From NCBI RefSeq assembly GCF_019711655.1, contig NZ_JAIGNU010000004.1:124001-188000 (forward strand): a stretch of 64,000 nt of DNA. The letters are read 5' to 3'. Position numbers and translations under genes: made by a program. The DNA comes from Qipengyuania mesophila (lineage in GTDB: Bacteria; Pseudomonadota; Alphaproteobacteria; Sphingomonadales; Sphingomonadaceae). Each line of letters starts with the position of its first letter. Position 1 is the stretch's first letter. Shown piece after piece: positions 27,368-36,545 of the stretch. The notes under the pieces are model-generated. The model was not told the origin of the DNA. It ran no database searches and worked only from the letters and a program-made list of their open reading frames with translations.

Positions 27368-27538
27368 GCGCTGTCCTACAACATGCTCGCCATGCGATAA
27401 GCACGCGCATGATCCGCACCCATTCCCCGCTCCGGACCGCTTCGCAGCGCGGCTCTGCGCGAGCCGGATTTTCTTCGCTTGGACCGTGTAACACCCGGTC
27501 CATGTCTGCGACCAAACGAGAGATTACAGAGACGAATC

Positions 27539-28954
27539 ATGGCTGACACCCAATACGACGTTATCGTGCTCGGCTCCGGCCCCGGCGGCTATGTCGCGGC
27601 GATCCGCTGCGCGCAGCTGGGGCTGAAGACCGCCATCGTCGAACGCGAGTTGCTCGGCGGCATCTGCCTCAACTGGGGCTGCATTCCCACGAAGGCACTG
27701 CTGCGTTCGGCAGAGATCCTCCATTACGCGCAGCATGCGAGCGATTACGGGCTCAAGATCGCCGGCAAGATCGAGGCCGATCTCGAAGCGGTGGTGAAGC
27801 GCAGCCGCGGCGTCGCCAAGCAGCTGAACCAGGGCGTCACGCACCTGATGAAGAAGAACAAGATCGCGGTGCATATGGGCGAGGGCACGCTGACCGGCCC
27901 GACCAGCCTCACCGTCAAGGGCGAGAAGGGCGAGGAAAAGCTCAGCGCCAAGCACGTGATCGTCGCCACCGGCGCTCGCGCGCGCGACCTGCCCTTCGCC
28001 AAGGCCGACGGCAAGCGCGTCTGGACCTACCGCCACGCGATGACCCCGCCCGAGATGCCAAAGAAGCTGCTGGTCATCGGCAGCGGCGCGATCGGGATCG
28101 AATTCGCCAGCTTCTACAACGATATGGGCTGCGACGTGACGGTGGTCGAAATGCTCGACCGCGTCGTTCCGGTCGAAGACAAGGATGTCTCCGCCTTCCT
28201 CGAGAAGAGCCTGACCAAGCAGGGCATGACGATCATGACCGGCGCGGGCGTCGAGGACCTGAAGGTCACTGCCAAAGGCGTGACGGCCAAGATCAAGGCC
28301 AAGGACGGCAAGGTCAGCGAGACCGAGTTCAGCCATTGCATCGTCGCCATCGGGATCGTCCCCAACACCGAGAATGTCGGGCTCGAAAAGCTCGTCGAGA
28401 TGGATCGCGGCTTCATCCAGATCGACGATTACGGCCGCACCAAGTCCAAGGGTCTGTGGGCGATCGGCGACTGCACGCCGGGCCCGTGGCTGGCGCACAA
28501 GGCGAGCCACGAAGGCGTCACCACCGCCGAGGCGATCGCGAAGGAACTGGGCAACAAGGAGGTCCATCCGCACCCGCTCGACCGCAACAACATCCCCGGC
28601 TGCACCTATTGCCACCCGCAGATCGCCAGCGTCGGCCTGACCGAAGCCAAGGCCAAGGAAGCGGGCTACGAGGTCAAGGCGGGCACTTTCCCCTTCATCG
28701 GCAACGGCAAGGCCATCGCGCTGGGCGAGGCCGAGGGTTTCGTGAAGACCGTCTTCGATGCCAAGACCGGCGAACTGCTCGGCGCGCATATGGTCGGCGC
28801 CGAGGTGACCGAGATGATCCAGGGATTCGTCGTCGGCAAGACGCTCGAGACCACCGAGGCCGAACTGATGCAGACCGTCTTCCCGCATCCGACGATCAGC
28901 GAGAGCATGCACGAGAGCGTGCTTGCGAGCTACGGGCGCGCGCTGCATATCTGA
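27539..28954 (+). CDS. lpdA: Dihydrolipoyl dehydrogenase (E3)
   Basis: The 471-residue flavoprotein reoxidises dihydrolipoamide for the pyruvate dehydrogenase complex. It has the FAD motif VIVLGSGPGGYVAA, the redox disulfide Cys43/Cys48 (GICLNWGC), an NAD-binding GSGAIGIEFASFY and the C-terminal HPTISESMHE with the catalytic His-Glu pair. ATG 27539 is preceded by a weak A/G-rich GAGACG. The 170-base upstream gap contains a seven-base hairpin TGGACCG/CGGTCCA (27480-27502). pdhC lies upstream, separated by the small membrane ORF and thioesterase. Confidence 0.96.
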   Translation: MADTQYDVIVLGSGPGGYVAAIRCAQLGLKTAIVERELLGGICLNWGCIPTKALLRSAEILHYAQHASDYGLKIAGKIEADLEAVVKRSRGVAKQLNQGVTHLMKKNKIAVHMGEGTLTGPTSLTVKGEKGEEKLSAKHVIVATGARARDLPFAKADGKRVWTYRHAMTPPEMPKKLLVIGSGAIGIEFASFYNDMGCDVTVVEMLDRVVPVEDKDVSAFLEKSLTKQGMTIMTGAGVEDLKVTAKGVTAKIKAKDGKVSETEFSHCIVAIGIVPNTENVGLEKLVEMDRGFIQIDDYGRTKSKGLWAIGDCTPGPWLAHKASHEGVTTAEAIAKELGNKEVHPHPLDRNNIPGCTYCHPQIASVGLTEAKAKEAGYEVKAGTFPFIGNGKAIALGEAEGFVKTVFDAKTGELLGAHMVGAEVTEMIQGFVVGKTLETTEAELMQTVFPHPTISESMHESVLASYGRALHI

Positions 28955-28980
28955 TCCCAAACGGGGAGGGCGAGTAAACA

Positions 28981-30834
28981 GTGACCGGGTTCCTGATCCT
29001 CGCCTTCCTCATCCTCGTTGCCGGGGTGGTCGCGGTGCCGCTGGCGAGCCGCTTCGGACTCGGCTCGGTGCTCGGCTACCTGCTCGCGGGCATGGCGATT
29101 TCGCCCGTGCTTGCCTCGCTCAGGGTCAATGTCGAAGCGCTGCAGGTCTTCGCCGAGTTCGGCGTGGTGATGATGCTGTTCATCATCGGGCTCGAGATCG
29201 AACCCAGGCGACTGTGGGCGATGCGCGGCAAGCTCGCCGGGCTCGGCGGCGGGCAGGTGCTGCTGACGACGCTGGTGATCGCGGGCATCGCGCTGATCGA
29301 CCGGCAGCCCTGGCAGACCGCGCTGGCGATCGGCATGGTTCTCGCGCTCAGCTCGACCGCGATCATCGTCCAGACGCTGACCGAAAAGGGGCTGCTCAAG
29401 ACCGAGGGCGGTGAGGCCAGCTTCTCGGTGCTGCTGGTGCAGGACGTGGCGGTGATCCCGATCCTTGCGCTGATCCCGCTGCTCGCCCTGCCAGAGCTCG
29501 GGGGCGCGGCCGCTTCCGGCGAGGAGGTGCATGGCGGCATCGACCTCACTGCGCAGATGAGCGGCTGGCTCGCCGGGTTAACGCGCGTCGGCGCGGTCGC
29601 CGCGGTGGTCGCGCTCGGCATCTTCGCGATCCGCCCGCTGTTCCGCTACATCGCCAAGGCGAACCTGCGCGAGCTCTTCACCGCCGCCGCGCTGGTGGTG
29701 GTGATCGGCATCGCGCTGCTGATGTCGCTGGTCGGTCTCTCGCCCGCGCTCGGCGCCTTCATCGCCGGCGTGGTGCTGGCGACGAGCGAATACCGCCACG
29801 AACTCGAAAGCGACATCAACCCGTTCAAGGGACTGCTGCTCGGCCTGTTCTTCATCACCGTGGGCGCGGGGATCGACTTCGAACTGGCGAGCACGATCTG
29901 GGGCTCGGTGGTGTTCTGGGCTGCGGTCACCATCGCCGCCAAGATCGCGGTGCTGCTCGTGGTCGGCTGGCTCTACGGTCTTCGCAAGCAGGCGCTGTGG
30001 CTGTTCTGTCTGAGCCTGCCGCAGGCGGGGGAGTTCGCCTTCGTCCTGATTGCCTTCGCAGTCGGCAATGCCGTGTTCGACCAGGCCTTCGCCGACCAGC
30101 TGCTGCTGATCGTAGCGCTGTCGATGCTCGCCACGCCGCTGCTCTTCATCCTCTACGACAAGCTGATCGCGCATGCCTATTGCACCGGACAGGCGCCCGA
30201 CGAGGCCGATGTGATCGACGAGGAGAATCCGATCATCATCGCCGGTCGCGGCCGAGTCGGCGGGATCGTCGACCGCATGCTCGATGCCGCGGGACACCGC
30301 GCTACGGTGATCGACTACAACAGCCAGCATCTCGAGAACCTCAAGAAGTTCGGCATCACCACCTATTACGGCGATGCGACGCGGCCCGACCTGCTGGCGA
30401 GCGCAGGGATCGAACGCGCACGCATCCTGGTGGTGGCGCTCGACGAGCGCGAGCAGATCGACAAACTGGTCCGCTACGCCTGCACCAATTTCCCCAACCT
30501 CCATGTCGTCGCGCGCGCCAAGGACCGCGACCATGTCTATCACCTGTGGGCGATGGGCTGCCGCGACATCATCCGCGAGACCTACGACAGCGCGCTGCGC
30601 ATGGGCCGCTCGGTCTACGAAGCGCTCGGGCATGATCGGCAGGCCGCGATCGCGATGGTCGATGCGTGGGAAGAGATGGACCGCACCTCGATGCGCGAGA
30701 TCGCCGACGTCTACCGGCTCGACATCCCGGCCTACGAGAACGAGGCGCTCCTCGCCAAGATCAGGGAGCTCAAGGCCGAGTGGGATCCCAAGCTCCGCGA
30801 TGCGATGGACGAGATCGCCGCAAGGGGTCGCTGA
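28981..30834 (+). CDS. CPA2 family monovalent cation:H+ antiporter with TrkA-N domain (KefB/YbaL-like)
   Basis: This 617-residue membrane protein has about twelve helices of a Na+/H+ exchanger fold (residues 1-390) and a cytoplasmic RCK/TrkA-N domain near residue 415 with IIIAGRGRVGGIVDRML, the NAD-binding glycine motif. Family members export K+ or Na+ in exchange for protons, often gated by nucleotide or glutathione adducts. It begins with GTG 28981, 26 bases after lpdA. No KefF/KefG partner gene is visible. Confidence 0.9.
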   Translation: MTGFLILAFLILVAGVVAVPLASRFGLGSVLGYLLAGMAISPVLASLRVNVEALQVFAEFGVVMMLFIIGLEIEPRRLWAMRGKLAGLGGGQVLLTTLVIAGIALIDRQPWQTALAIGMVLALSSTAIIVQTLTEKGLLKTEGGEASFSVLLVQDVAVIPILALIPLLALPELGGAAASGEEVHGGIDLTAQMSGWLAGLTRVGAVAAVVALGIFAIRPLFRYIAKANLRELFTAAALVVVIGIALLMSLVGLSPALGAFIAGVVLATSEYRHELESDINPFKGLLLGLFFITVGAGIDFELASTIWGSVVFWAAVTIAAKIAVLLVVGWLYGLRKQALWLFCLSLPQAGEFAFVLIAFAVGNAVFDQAFADQLLLIVALSMLATPLLFILYDKLIAHAYCTGQAPDEADVIDEENPIIIAGRGRVGGIVDRMLDAAGHRATVIDYNSQHLENLKKFGITTYYGDATRPDLLASAGIERARILVVALDEREQIDKLVRYACTNFPNLHVVARAKDRDHVYHLWAMGCRDIIRETYDSALRMGRSVYEALGHDRQAAIAMVDAWEEMDRTSMREIADVYRLDIPAYENEALLAKIRELKAEWDPKLRDAMDEIAARGR

Positions 30835-30835
30835 G

Positions 30836-31762
30836 ATGACGCAGGGCACGCATCTCTACGTTCCCGACGAGCGCAACGAAGCGGTCGTCATCGACATCAA
30901 CGGCGAGCATGTCGCGCGGCCGGAGGCCAAGGTCAGCGTCTTCGACAGCGGCTTCATGCTCGGTGACGGCGTGTGGGAGGGCATCCGCCTTCACCGGGGC
31001 CGGCTCGCCTTCCTCGACCGCCATCTCGACCGGCTCTGGCGCGGGGCCAAGGCGATCCTCATGGATATCGGGATATCGCGCGAGGAGATGGAGCGCCGCC
31101 TCTATGCCGTGCTCGATGCCAACGGCATGTATGGCGACGGCGTCCACATCCGCCTGATGGTGACGCGCGGCATCCGTTCCACCCCCTATCAGGACCCGCG
31201 CGTGGTGGTGACGCCCGCCACCGTAGTGATCATTCCCGAGTGGAAGGAGCCCGCGCCCGAAACCGCCGAGCGCATGTTGTGCCTCGCCACCGTCCATGTC
31301 CGACGCGGCTACCCCGACGTGCAGGACCCGATGCTCAACTCGCACAGCAAGCTGAACTGCATCACCGCCTGCATCCAGGCGGCGCAGGCGGGCGCGGACG
31401 AGGGGCTGATGCTCGACCCGCACGGCTTCGTCGCGACCTGCAATTCGACCCACTTCTTCATCGTCAAGGATGGCGAGATCTGGACCTCGAGCGGCGACTA
31501 CTGCCTCGACGGGATCACCCGTGCGGTGGTGATCGAGGTCGCGCGCGAGGCGGGCATCACCGTGCGCGAGCGCAATTTCTCGCTCACCCATGTCTACGGC
31601 GCGGAGGAGGCCTTCACCACCGGCACCTTCGCCGGCGTCGCCCCGGTCGGATCGGTCGACGGACGCGTGCTCGGCAGCGAACGCGGGCCGATGGTCGAGC
31701 GTTTGCAGCAGCTCTATCTCGCGCGGCTGGCACAGGACGTGGTGGCGAGGCAGCGCCCGTGA
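30836..31762 (+). CDS. Class IV aminotransferase (PLP fold IV)
   Basis: The 308-residue enzyme has the D-amino-acid/branched-chain aminotransferase fold. Typical segments are VFDSGFMLGDGVWEGIRLHRGRLAFLDRHLDRL, the PLP lysine in NSHSKLNCITAC and the C-terminal EEAFTTGTFAGVAPVG. Position relative to BCAT and D-AAT motifs does not separate the two. It starts one base after the antiporter stop and overlaps the sulfotransferase-like gene by GTGA, so those two are likely made together. Confidence 0.88.
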   Translation: MTQGTHLYVPDERNEAVVIDINGEHVARPEAKVSVFDSGFMLGDGVWEGIRLHRGRLAFLDRHLDRLWRGAKAILMDIGISREEMERRLYAVLDANGMYGDGVHIRLMVTRGIRSTPYQDPRVVVTPATVVIIPEWKEPAPETAERMLCLATVHVRRGYPDVQDPMLNSHSKLNCITACIQAAQAGADEGLMLDPHGFVATCNSTHFFIVKDGEIWTSSGDYCLDGITRAVVIEVAREAGITVRERNFSLTHVYGAEEAFTTGTFAGVAPVGSVDGRVLGSERGPMVERLQQLYLARLAQDVVARQRP

Positions 31763-32484
31763 CGGTACGCATCGCCATGTGGTCGGGGCCGCGCAACATC
31801 TCGACCGCGATGATGCGCAGCTTCGGCGCGCGCGCCGACTGCGCGGTCTCGGACGAGCCCTTCTACGGCGCCTTCCTCGCTGCGACCGGAGAGCAGCATC
31901 CACTCGCCGCGGAAACCATCGCCGACATGGATTGCGACTGGCATTCGGTGCTCCGCAGACAATCGGGTGAAGCGCCCCGCGGCAAGCCGATCTGGTACCA
32001 GAAGCACATGCCGCACCATATGGTCGGCCCGGTCTCGATCGCCGACATGCCCGATCATCGCCACGCCTTCCTCATCCGTGCTCCCGAACGCGTGGTGGCA
32101 AGCTATCGCCAGAAGAACGAGCTGCGCGAGCCCGAGATGCTCGGCTTCGCGCGGATGCGCGCCTATTTCGAAGCCGAGGCCGAACGGACGGGTGTGACCC
32201 CGCCGGTGGTCGATTCGGACGATATCCTCGCTGATCCCGCCGACACGCTCGAGAAGCTCTGCGGCGCGCTGGGCATCGACTGGGATCCCGCCATGCTCTC
32301 CTGGACGCCGGGCCCGCATGCCGAGGACGGGGTGTGGGGCGCGCATTGGTACGACAAGGTCAATGCCTCCACCGGCTTCGCTCCTCCACCGGCCGATCTG
32401 CCCGAACTCGATGGCGACTACGCACGCGTCGCGGAAGCGTGTCGCGCGGACTACGAAGCGCTCAAGCGCTACGCCCTGTGCTGA
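31759..32484 (+). CDS. Sulfotransferase-like P-loop protein
   Basis: The 241-residue protein starts VTVRIAMWSGPRNISTAMMRSF, a P-loop-like 5'-phosphosulfate-binding loop (SGPRNIST), and includes HAFLIRAPERVVASYRQ, which resembles the 3'-phosphate-binding segment of sulfotransferases. It has no signal peptide. GTG start 31759 overlaps the aminotransferase stop. The predicted donor would be PAPS, but several P-loop kinases look alike; the acceptor is unknown. It ends 20 bases before the convergent tRNA-Ser. Confidence 0.75.
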   Translation: MTVRIAMWSGPRNISTAMMRSFGARADCAVSDEPFYGAFLAATGEQHPLAAETIADMDCDWHSVLRRQSGEAPRGKPIWYQKHMPHHMVGPVSIADMPDHRHAFLIRAPERVVASYRQKNELREPEMLGFARMRAYFEAEAERTGVTPPVVDSDDILADPADTLEKLCGALGIDWDPAMLSWTPGPHAEDGVWGAHWYDKVNASTGFAPPPADLPELDGDYARVAEACRADYEALKRYALC

Positions 32485-32503
32485 CCTGTCGGTGGATGGC
32501 CGC

Positions 32504-32593
32504 TGGCGGAGAGGGTGGGATTCGAACCCACGAAGGGCTTGCACCCTTGCCGGTTTTCAAGACCGGTGCATTCAACCGCTCTGCCACCTCTCC
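32504..32593 (-). tRNA. tRNA-Ser (anticodon UGA)
   Basis: The complement folds as a class II tRNA. The acceptor stem GGAGAGG pairs with CCTCTCC, the anticodon loop CTTGAAA gives anticodon TGA, a long variable arm follows (as in serine tRNAs), the T loop GGTTCGAATCC is present, and CCA is encoded at the 3' end (32504-32506). Confidence 0.96.
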
Positions 32594-32606
32594 GCGAGCG
32601 CGGGGC

Positions 32607-32635
32607 TAGCTAGGCATTTCGCCCGGACTTGTCAC
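32607..32635 (-). promoter_or_regulatory. Candidate promoter of tRNA-Ser
   Basis: On the minus strand GTGACA (32630-32635) and TAGCTA (32607-32612) are spaced 17 bases apart, and the -10 ends 13 bases before the tRNA 5' end. This fits a housekeeping-sigma promoter. Confidence 0.5.
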
Positions 32636-32719
32636 GTTTTTCCGGGAACGACGATGGTTGATGCATGGTACAAGACGAATGACACTTGCCGTTAAGCTAG
32701 CCTCTGCGACAATTAGACC

Positions 32720-33742
32720 ATGAATTTTCGACGCTTCTTCGCCACACTCGGGGCTTTGGCCCTGACCTTCCCCGCTGTCCCGGCGGCCGCCCAGTCCGGC
32801 CTGGATTTCGACAGCTATCTCCAGATCCTGATCGCCCGCGCGCGGGCCGAGGGCGTCAGCGACGCGACGCTCGCGCGGATGACCGCGGGGCTCGAACCCA
32901 GCGACAGGGTGGTCTCGCTCGATCGTAGCCAGCCCGGTTCGTCTAGCGGGACGGGCTATCCCCCGCTCGCGCCCTATATCGCCTCGCATGTCGATGCCGC
33001 GCGGATCCGCGGTGGGCGTGACGTGCGCGCAAGCTGGTCGGGCACGCTGCGCTCGATCGAGCGAGACTATGGAGTGCCGGGGGAAATCCTGGTGGCGATA
33101 TGGGGGCACGAGACGGCCTATGGCGCGGTCAAGGGCGGGTTCGACCTCTCGCAGGCACTCGCCACTCTCGCCTGGGAAGGCCGCCGCCGCGAGCTCTTCG
33201 CGAGCGAGTGGGTGGCGCTGATGAAGGTAGCGGACAAGGGCTATTCGCGCAGCGATCTCAAGGGCAGCTGGGCGGGCGCCTTCGGCAATCCGCAATTCCT
33301 CCCTTCGGTCTATCTCCGCCTCGCCGCCGACGGCAATGGCGATGGCCGCGCCGACATCATGCACAATGGCGCCGACACGCTGGCTTCGATCGCCAACTAT
33401 TTCCGCGACGCGGGCTGGCGCGCAGGGCAGCCTTGGGGCGTGCGCGCCTCGGTCCCCGCGGGCTTCAATGTTTCGGCCTATCGAACGCGGATCGTCGCAC
33501 CGACCTGCGCGCGAGTCCATGAACGTCACAGCGTCTACAAGACGGTGCGCGAGTGGCATAACCTCGGTGTCCAGCCCCAGCGCTCTATCGGCGACGATGT
33601 GCTCGCGACGCTGTTCCAGCCCGACGGGCCGGGAACGCCTGCGTGGCTGTTAACCTCGAATTATCGGGTCATTCTCGAATATAACTGCTCGAACTATTAC
33701 GCGATGAGTGTGGGGCTGCTGGCCGATGAAATTGCCAATTAG
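32720..33742 (+). CDS. Lytic murein transglycosylase (MltB/SLT_2 family)
   Basis: The 340-residue exported enzyme cleaves the peptidoglycan glycan strand with 1,6-anhydro ring formation. It has a signal peptide (VPAAAQ) and an SLT_2 domain with catalytic Glu131 in AIWGHETAYG, GAFGNPQFLPSVYL, and GDGRADIMHNGADTLASIANYF, as in MltB. Signal type looks like SPI rather than lipoprotein. Its last 17 bases overlap the start of the rlpA-like gene, the first link of the cell-wall cluster. Confidence 0.92.
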   Translation: MNFRRFFATLGALALTFPAVPAAAQSGLDFDSYLQILIARARAEGVSDATLARMTAGLEPSDRVVSLDRSQPGSSSGTGYPPLAPYIASHVDAARIRGGRDVRASWSGTLRSIERDYGVPGEILVAIWGHETAYGAVKGGFDLSQALATLAWEGRRRELFASEWVALMKVADKGYSRSDLKGSWAGAFGNPQFLPSVYLRLAADGNGDGRADIMHNGADTLASIANYFRDAGWRAGQPWGVRASVPAGFNVSAYRTRIVAPTCARVHERHSVYKTVREWHNLGVQPQRSIGDDVLATLFQPDGPGTPAWLLTSNYRVILEYNCSNYYAMSVGLLADEIAN

Positions 33743-34718
33743 GGTTCTTGCGACTGCCTTGTCGGGCCTCGGCCTGTTGACGCTGGGTGCCTGCGCGAGC
33801 ACCGCGAAGCCCGCGCCCGGTTCCGTCGCGCCCGTTCAGGCCAATGGCCCGGCAGCCGACTATCCCGTGGTGATCGGAGATCCGTACACGATCGACGGCA
33901 TCACCTACACGCCGGTCGATACGATGAATTACGACCGCGTGGGCTATGTGACCGCAGATCAGGGCGCCGTGGGCGTCACAGGATCGCACCGCACACTGCC
34001 GCTTCCCAGCTATGTCGAAGTCACGGCACTCGATACCGGGCGCACCATTCTCGTGCGGCTTGAGCGCCGGGGCCCGATGATCAACGACCGACTGCTCGGC
34101 CTGTCCGATGCCGCACTCGCCCAATTGGGTGTGGGCGAGGGCGCCCCGATCCGCATGCGGCGGGTCAACCCGCCCGAGGAGCAGCGCGCCGAGCTGCGCG
34201 CCGGACGGGAAGCTCCGCCGCGCATGGATACGCCACAGGGATTGCTGGAGGTCCTCAAGCGGCGCCTTCCAGAGCAAGGCTCCGCTCCCTTGGGCGACCC
34301 GCGCCAGGCCGAAGTGAGCGGGACCGCGCCCAGCGCGGAAGCGATTGCCAGGCTCGATCCCAATGAGGAGGCTGCCGTGGAACCCACACCGGAAGAGCCC
34401 GCAGAGCAGCCCGCGCCACCGCCCTCCGAGCGCCCGGGTGGCCCCGAATTGCCCGACGCCTTCGAAGGAGGTCCCGCCGCTGCGCCGGTGATGGTTCCGA
34501 CTGCGCCGGATGGCAGGTTCGCAGTCCAGCTCGGGGCCTTCTCGGTCCGGGCCAATGCCGAAAGGCTGGCGCGCGAGGTGCAGGGTTACGTCGAGACAAG
34601 CGGCTCACTCGCCATCGTCCGCGTCGGCCCCTTCGCAACCCGTGGACAGGCCGAGGAGGCGCTCGCCAAGCTGCGCGCGCGCGGTTATAGCGACGCCCTG
34701 ATACGAACACTCGACTGA
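33726..34718 (+). CDS. rlpA: Septal lipoprotein with degenerate RlpA DPBB domain and SPOR domain
   Basis: The 330-residue protein has lipobox LGAC (Cys23), a double-psi beta-barrel region near residues 50-135, a long Pro/Glu-rich linker, and a C-terminal SPOR domain (FAVQLGAFSVRANAERLA onward) that binds denuded glycan at the division site. The barrel keeps GSHRTLPLPSYVEV but shows LERRGPM where RlpA has NDRGP, and GLS where it has DLS; the ASWYG start is absent. The lytic activity may therefore be lost. ATG 33726 lies inside the upstream gene. Confidence 0.8.
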   Translation: MKLPIRVLATALSGLGLLTLGACASTAKPAPGSVAPVQANGPAADYPVVIGDPYTIDGITYTPVDTMNYDRVGYVTADQGAVGVTGSHRTLPLPSYVEVTALDTGRTILVRLERRGPMINDRLLGLSDAALAQLGVGEGAPIRMRRVNPPEEQRAELRAGREAPPRMDTPQGLLEVLKRRLPEQGSAPLGDPRQAEVSGTAPSAEAIARLDPNEEAAVEPTPEEPAEQPAPPPSERPGGPELPDAFEGGPAAAPVMVPTAPDGRFAVQLGAFSVRANAERLAREVQGYVETSGSLAIVRVGPFATRGQAEEALAKLRARGYSDALIRTLD

Positions 34719-34752
34719 CACGCCGCGGCTCCCGCCCGGCACGGGAGTACAA

Positions 34753-35913
34753 TTGCGTAACCGTCTGATTTCGCTGGCTGCGCTGACAGCCGCTCTCATT
34801 TCCACTCCGCTCGGGGCGAAGGACGCGAAAGAGCCTTCGATCCCCAGTGAAGACGATGCGCCCATCGCCTACCTGATCGACGCCGCGAGCGGGCAGGTGC
34901 TGTACCAGCGCGATGTCGACCGCCGGTTCATGCCCGCCTCGATCACCAAGGTGATGACGACCTTCCTCGCCTTCGAATGGATGGAGGAAGGGCGGCTGTT
35001 CCCTCAGCAGGTTTATGGCGTTCGCCCCGAGACATTCAAGCAATGGCACCGCAAGGGATCGACCATGTTCCTGCCCGCCGATGCGCGAGTGACGGTGGAC
35101 GATCTGCTCCACGGCATCACCACCGTTTCGGCCAACGATGGCGCCGTCGTGCTCGCCGAGGGCGCCGCGGGCACGGTCGAGGACTGGGTCGCCGCGATGA
35201 ATGCCAAGGCGCGCGAGATCGGCATGACCAATTCGCACTACGGCACGCCCAATGGCTGGATGGACGAGGGCAAGACCTTTGTCACCGCGCGCGATCTCGG
35301 CACTCTGGCGCGCGCCATGGTCACGCGTCATCCATCGAAATATCGCCATTTCGTCGGTGCCAAGGGCCTCAAGTACAATGGCATCGAACAGCGCAATCAC
35401 GACCCCATTTCCGGGGTCGTGCCGGGTGCCGACGGGATCAAGACCGGGTTCACCAACCAGGCCGGCTACGGCTTCCTGGGATCGGCCAAACGGAACGGCC
35501 GGCGGCTGATCATGGTGGTCGCGGCGAGCCCCACCGGGCGCGCCCGCAACCGCGCGGCGCGCAGCTTCATCGAATGGGGCTTCAAGAGCTTCGACAGCCG
35601 GACGCTGTTCGCCAACAAGGCACGCATCGCCAGCGCGCGGGTTCAGCAGGGCGGCGCGGCGCAGGTCGGGCTGACCGCACGGGGACCGGTGCGGATTTCG
35701 GTTCCCAAGGGGCAATCTCCCAAGGTCTCGCTGACCTTGCGCTACGAAGGCCCCCTGCAGGCGCCCATCGCCAAGGGCGAGGAAGTGGCCGAGCTGGTGG
35801 TTTCGATCGATGGCATGCCCGAGCACCGGGTGCCGCTGGTCGCGCGCGAGGAAGTGCTCAAGGCGACCCCGGTGCAACGCGTGTTCAACGCGCTGCGGAG
35901 CTGGGTGACGTGA
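34753..35913 (+). CDS. D-alanyl-D-alanine carboxypeptidase (PBP5/6 type)
   Basis: The 386-residue exported enzyme trims the terminal D-Ala of peptidoglycan pentapeptides. A signal peptide ends around residue 22. The active-site triad is Ser63-x-x-Lys66 (ASITKVM), SAN (VSANDG) and KTG (IKTGFTN). The C-terminal beta domain and short tail fit PBP5 family membrane anchoring. TTG 34753 is the start; the tail overlaps the tmk start by GTGA. It sits between the glycan enzymes and the nucleotide/replication genes. Confidence 0.94.
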   Translation: MRNRLISLAALTAALISTPLGAKDAKEPSIPSEDDAPIAYLIDAASGQVLYQRDVDRRFMPASITKVMTTFLAFEWMEEGRLFPQQVYGVRPETFKQWHRKGSTMFLPADARVTVDDLLHGITTVSANDGAVVLAEGAAGTVEDWVAAMNAKAREIGMTNSHYGTPNGWMDEGKTFVTARDLGTLARAMVTRHPSKYRHFVGAKGLKYNGIEQRNHDPISGVVPGADGIKTGFTNQAGYGFLGSAKRNGRRLIMVVAASPTGRARNRAARSFIEWGFKSFDSRTLFANKARIASARVQQGGAAQVGLTARGPVRISVPKGQSPKVSLTLRYEGPLQAPIAKGEEVAELVVSIDGMPEHRVPLVAREEVLKATPVQRVFNALRSWVT

Positions 35914-36545
35914 CGCGAGGCCGCTTCATCGCCTTCGAGGGCGGCGAGGGCATGGGCAAGTCGACCCAGGCACGCCTGCTCGCCGATGCGCTGCGCGAAC
36001 AGGGGAGGGAGGTGGTCCTGACCCGCGAGCCGGGCGGTACGCCCGGTGCCGAGGCGATCCGTAGCCTGCTGCTGGCGCCTCCCGGCGAAGGATGGACGCT
36101 CGAAGCCGAAGCGCTGCTCTTCGCCGCTGCGCGCGCGGACCACGTGGCGCGCCAGATCAAACCGGCGCTCGATCGCGGGGCATGGGTCGTCTGCGACCGC
36201 TTCCTTGATTCGAGCCGGGCCTATCAGGGCGTTGCAGGCGGGCTCGGAGACGAGCGCGTGCGGGCGCTGCACGATATCGGCAGTGCGGGCCTGCTGCCCG
36301 ATCTCACCATCGTGATCGATGCCCCGGCACAAGCCGTCGCCGAGCGCCTTAGCCGGCGCGACGGCGACAGCAGCGACGCGATCGGCGGCCGGGCGGCGGA
36401 GTATCATGCCAGCGTCAACGCCTCCTTCCTCGATTTCGCGCGCTCCGAACCGCACCGCTTTGCGGTCATCGACGGGACCGGGTCGGTGGACGAGGTGCAC
36501 CGGCGCATCGTCGAGGCTGCGGCACCTTTGTGGGCAGCGTCTTGA
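35910..36545 (+). CDS. tmk: dTMP kinase
   Basis: This 211-residue kinase phosphorylates dTMP to dTDP. It has the P-loop FEGGEGMGKSTQA, the TREPGGTPGAEAIR (DRX-like thymidylate-binding) stretch, the DRFLDSSRAYQG motif and the LID region DGDSSD. It starts at GTG 35910 and overlaps holB by 16 bases. The dac-tmk-holB-metG-tatD run is shared by many alphaproteobacteria. Confidence 0.96.
   Translation: MTRGRFIAFEGGEGMGKSTQARLLADALREQGREVVLTREPGGTPGAEAIRSLLLAPPGEGWTLEAEALLFAAARADHVARQIKPALDRGAWVVCDRFLDSSRAYQGVAGGLGDERVRALHDIGSAGLLPDLTIVIDAPAQAVAERLSRRDGDSSDAIGGRAAEYHASVNASFLDFARSEPHRFAVIDGTGSVDEVHRRIVEAAAPLWAAS

Noticed and set aside
27480-27502. TGGACCG/CGGTCCA hairpin before lpdA as a riboswitch
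   Set aside because: It has only a seven-base stem with no supporting aptamer structure; it is noted only in the lpdA entry.
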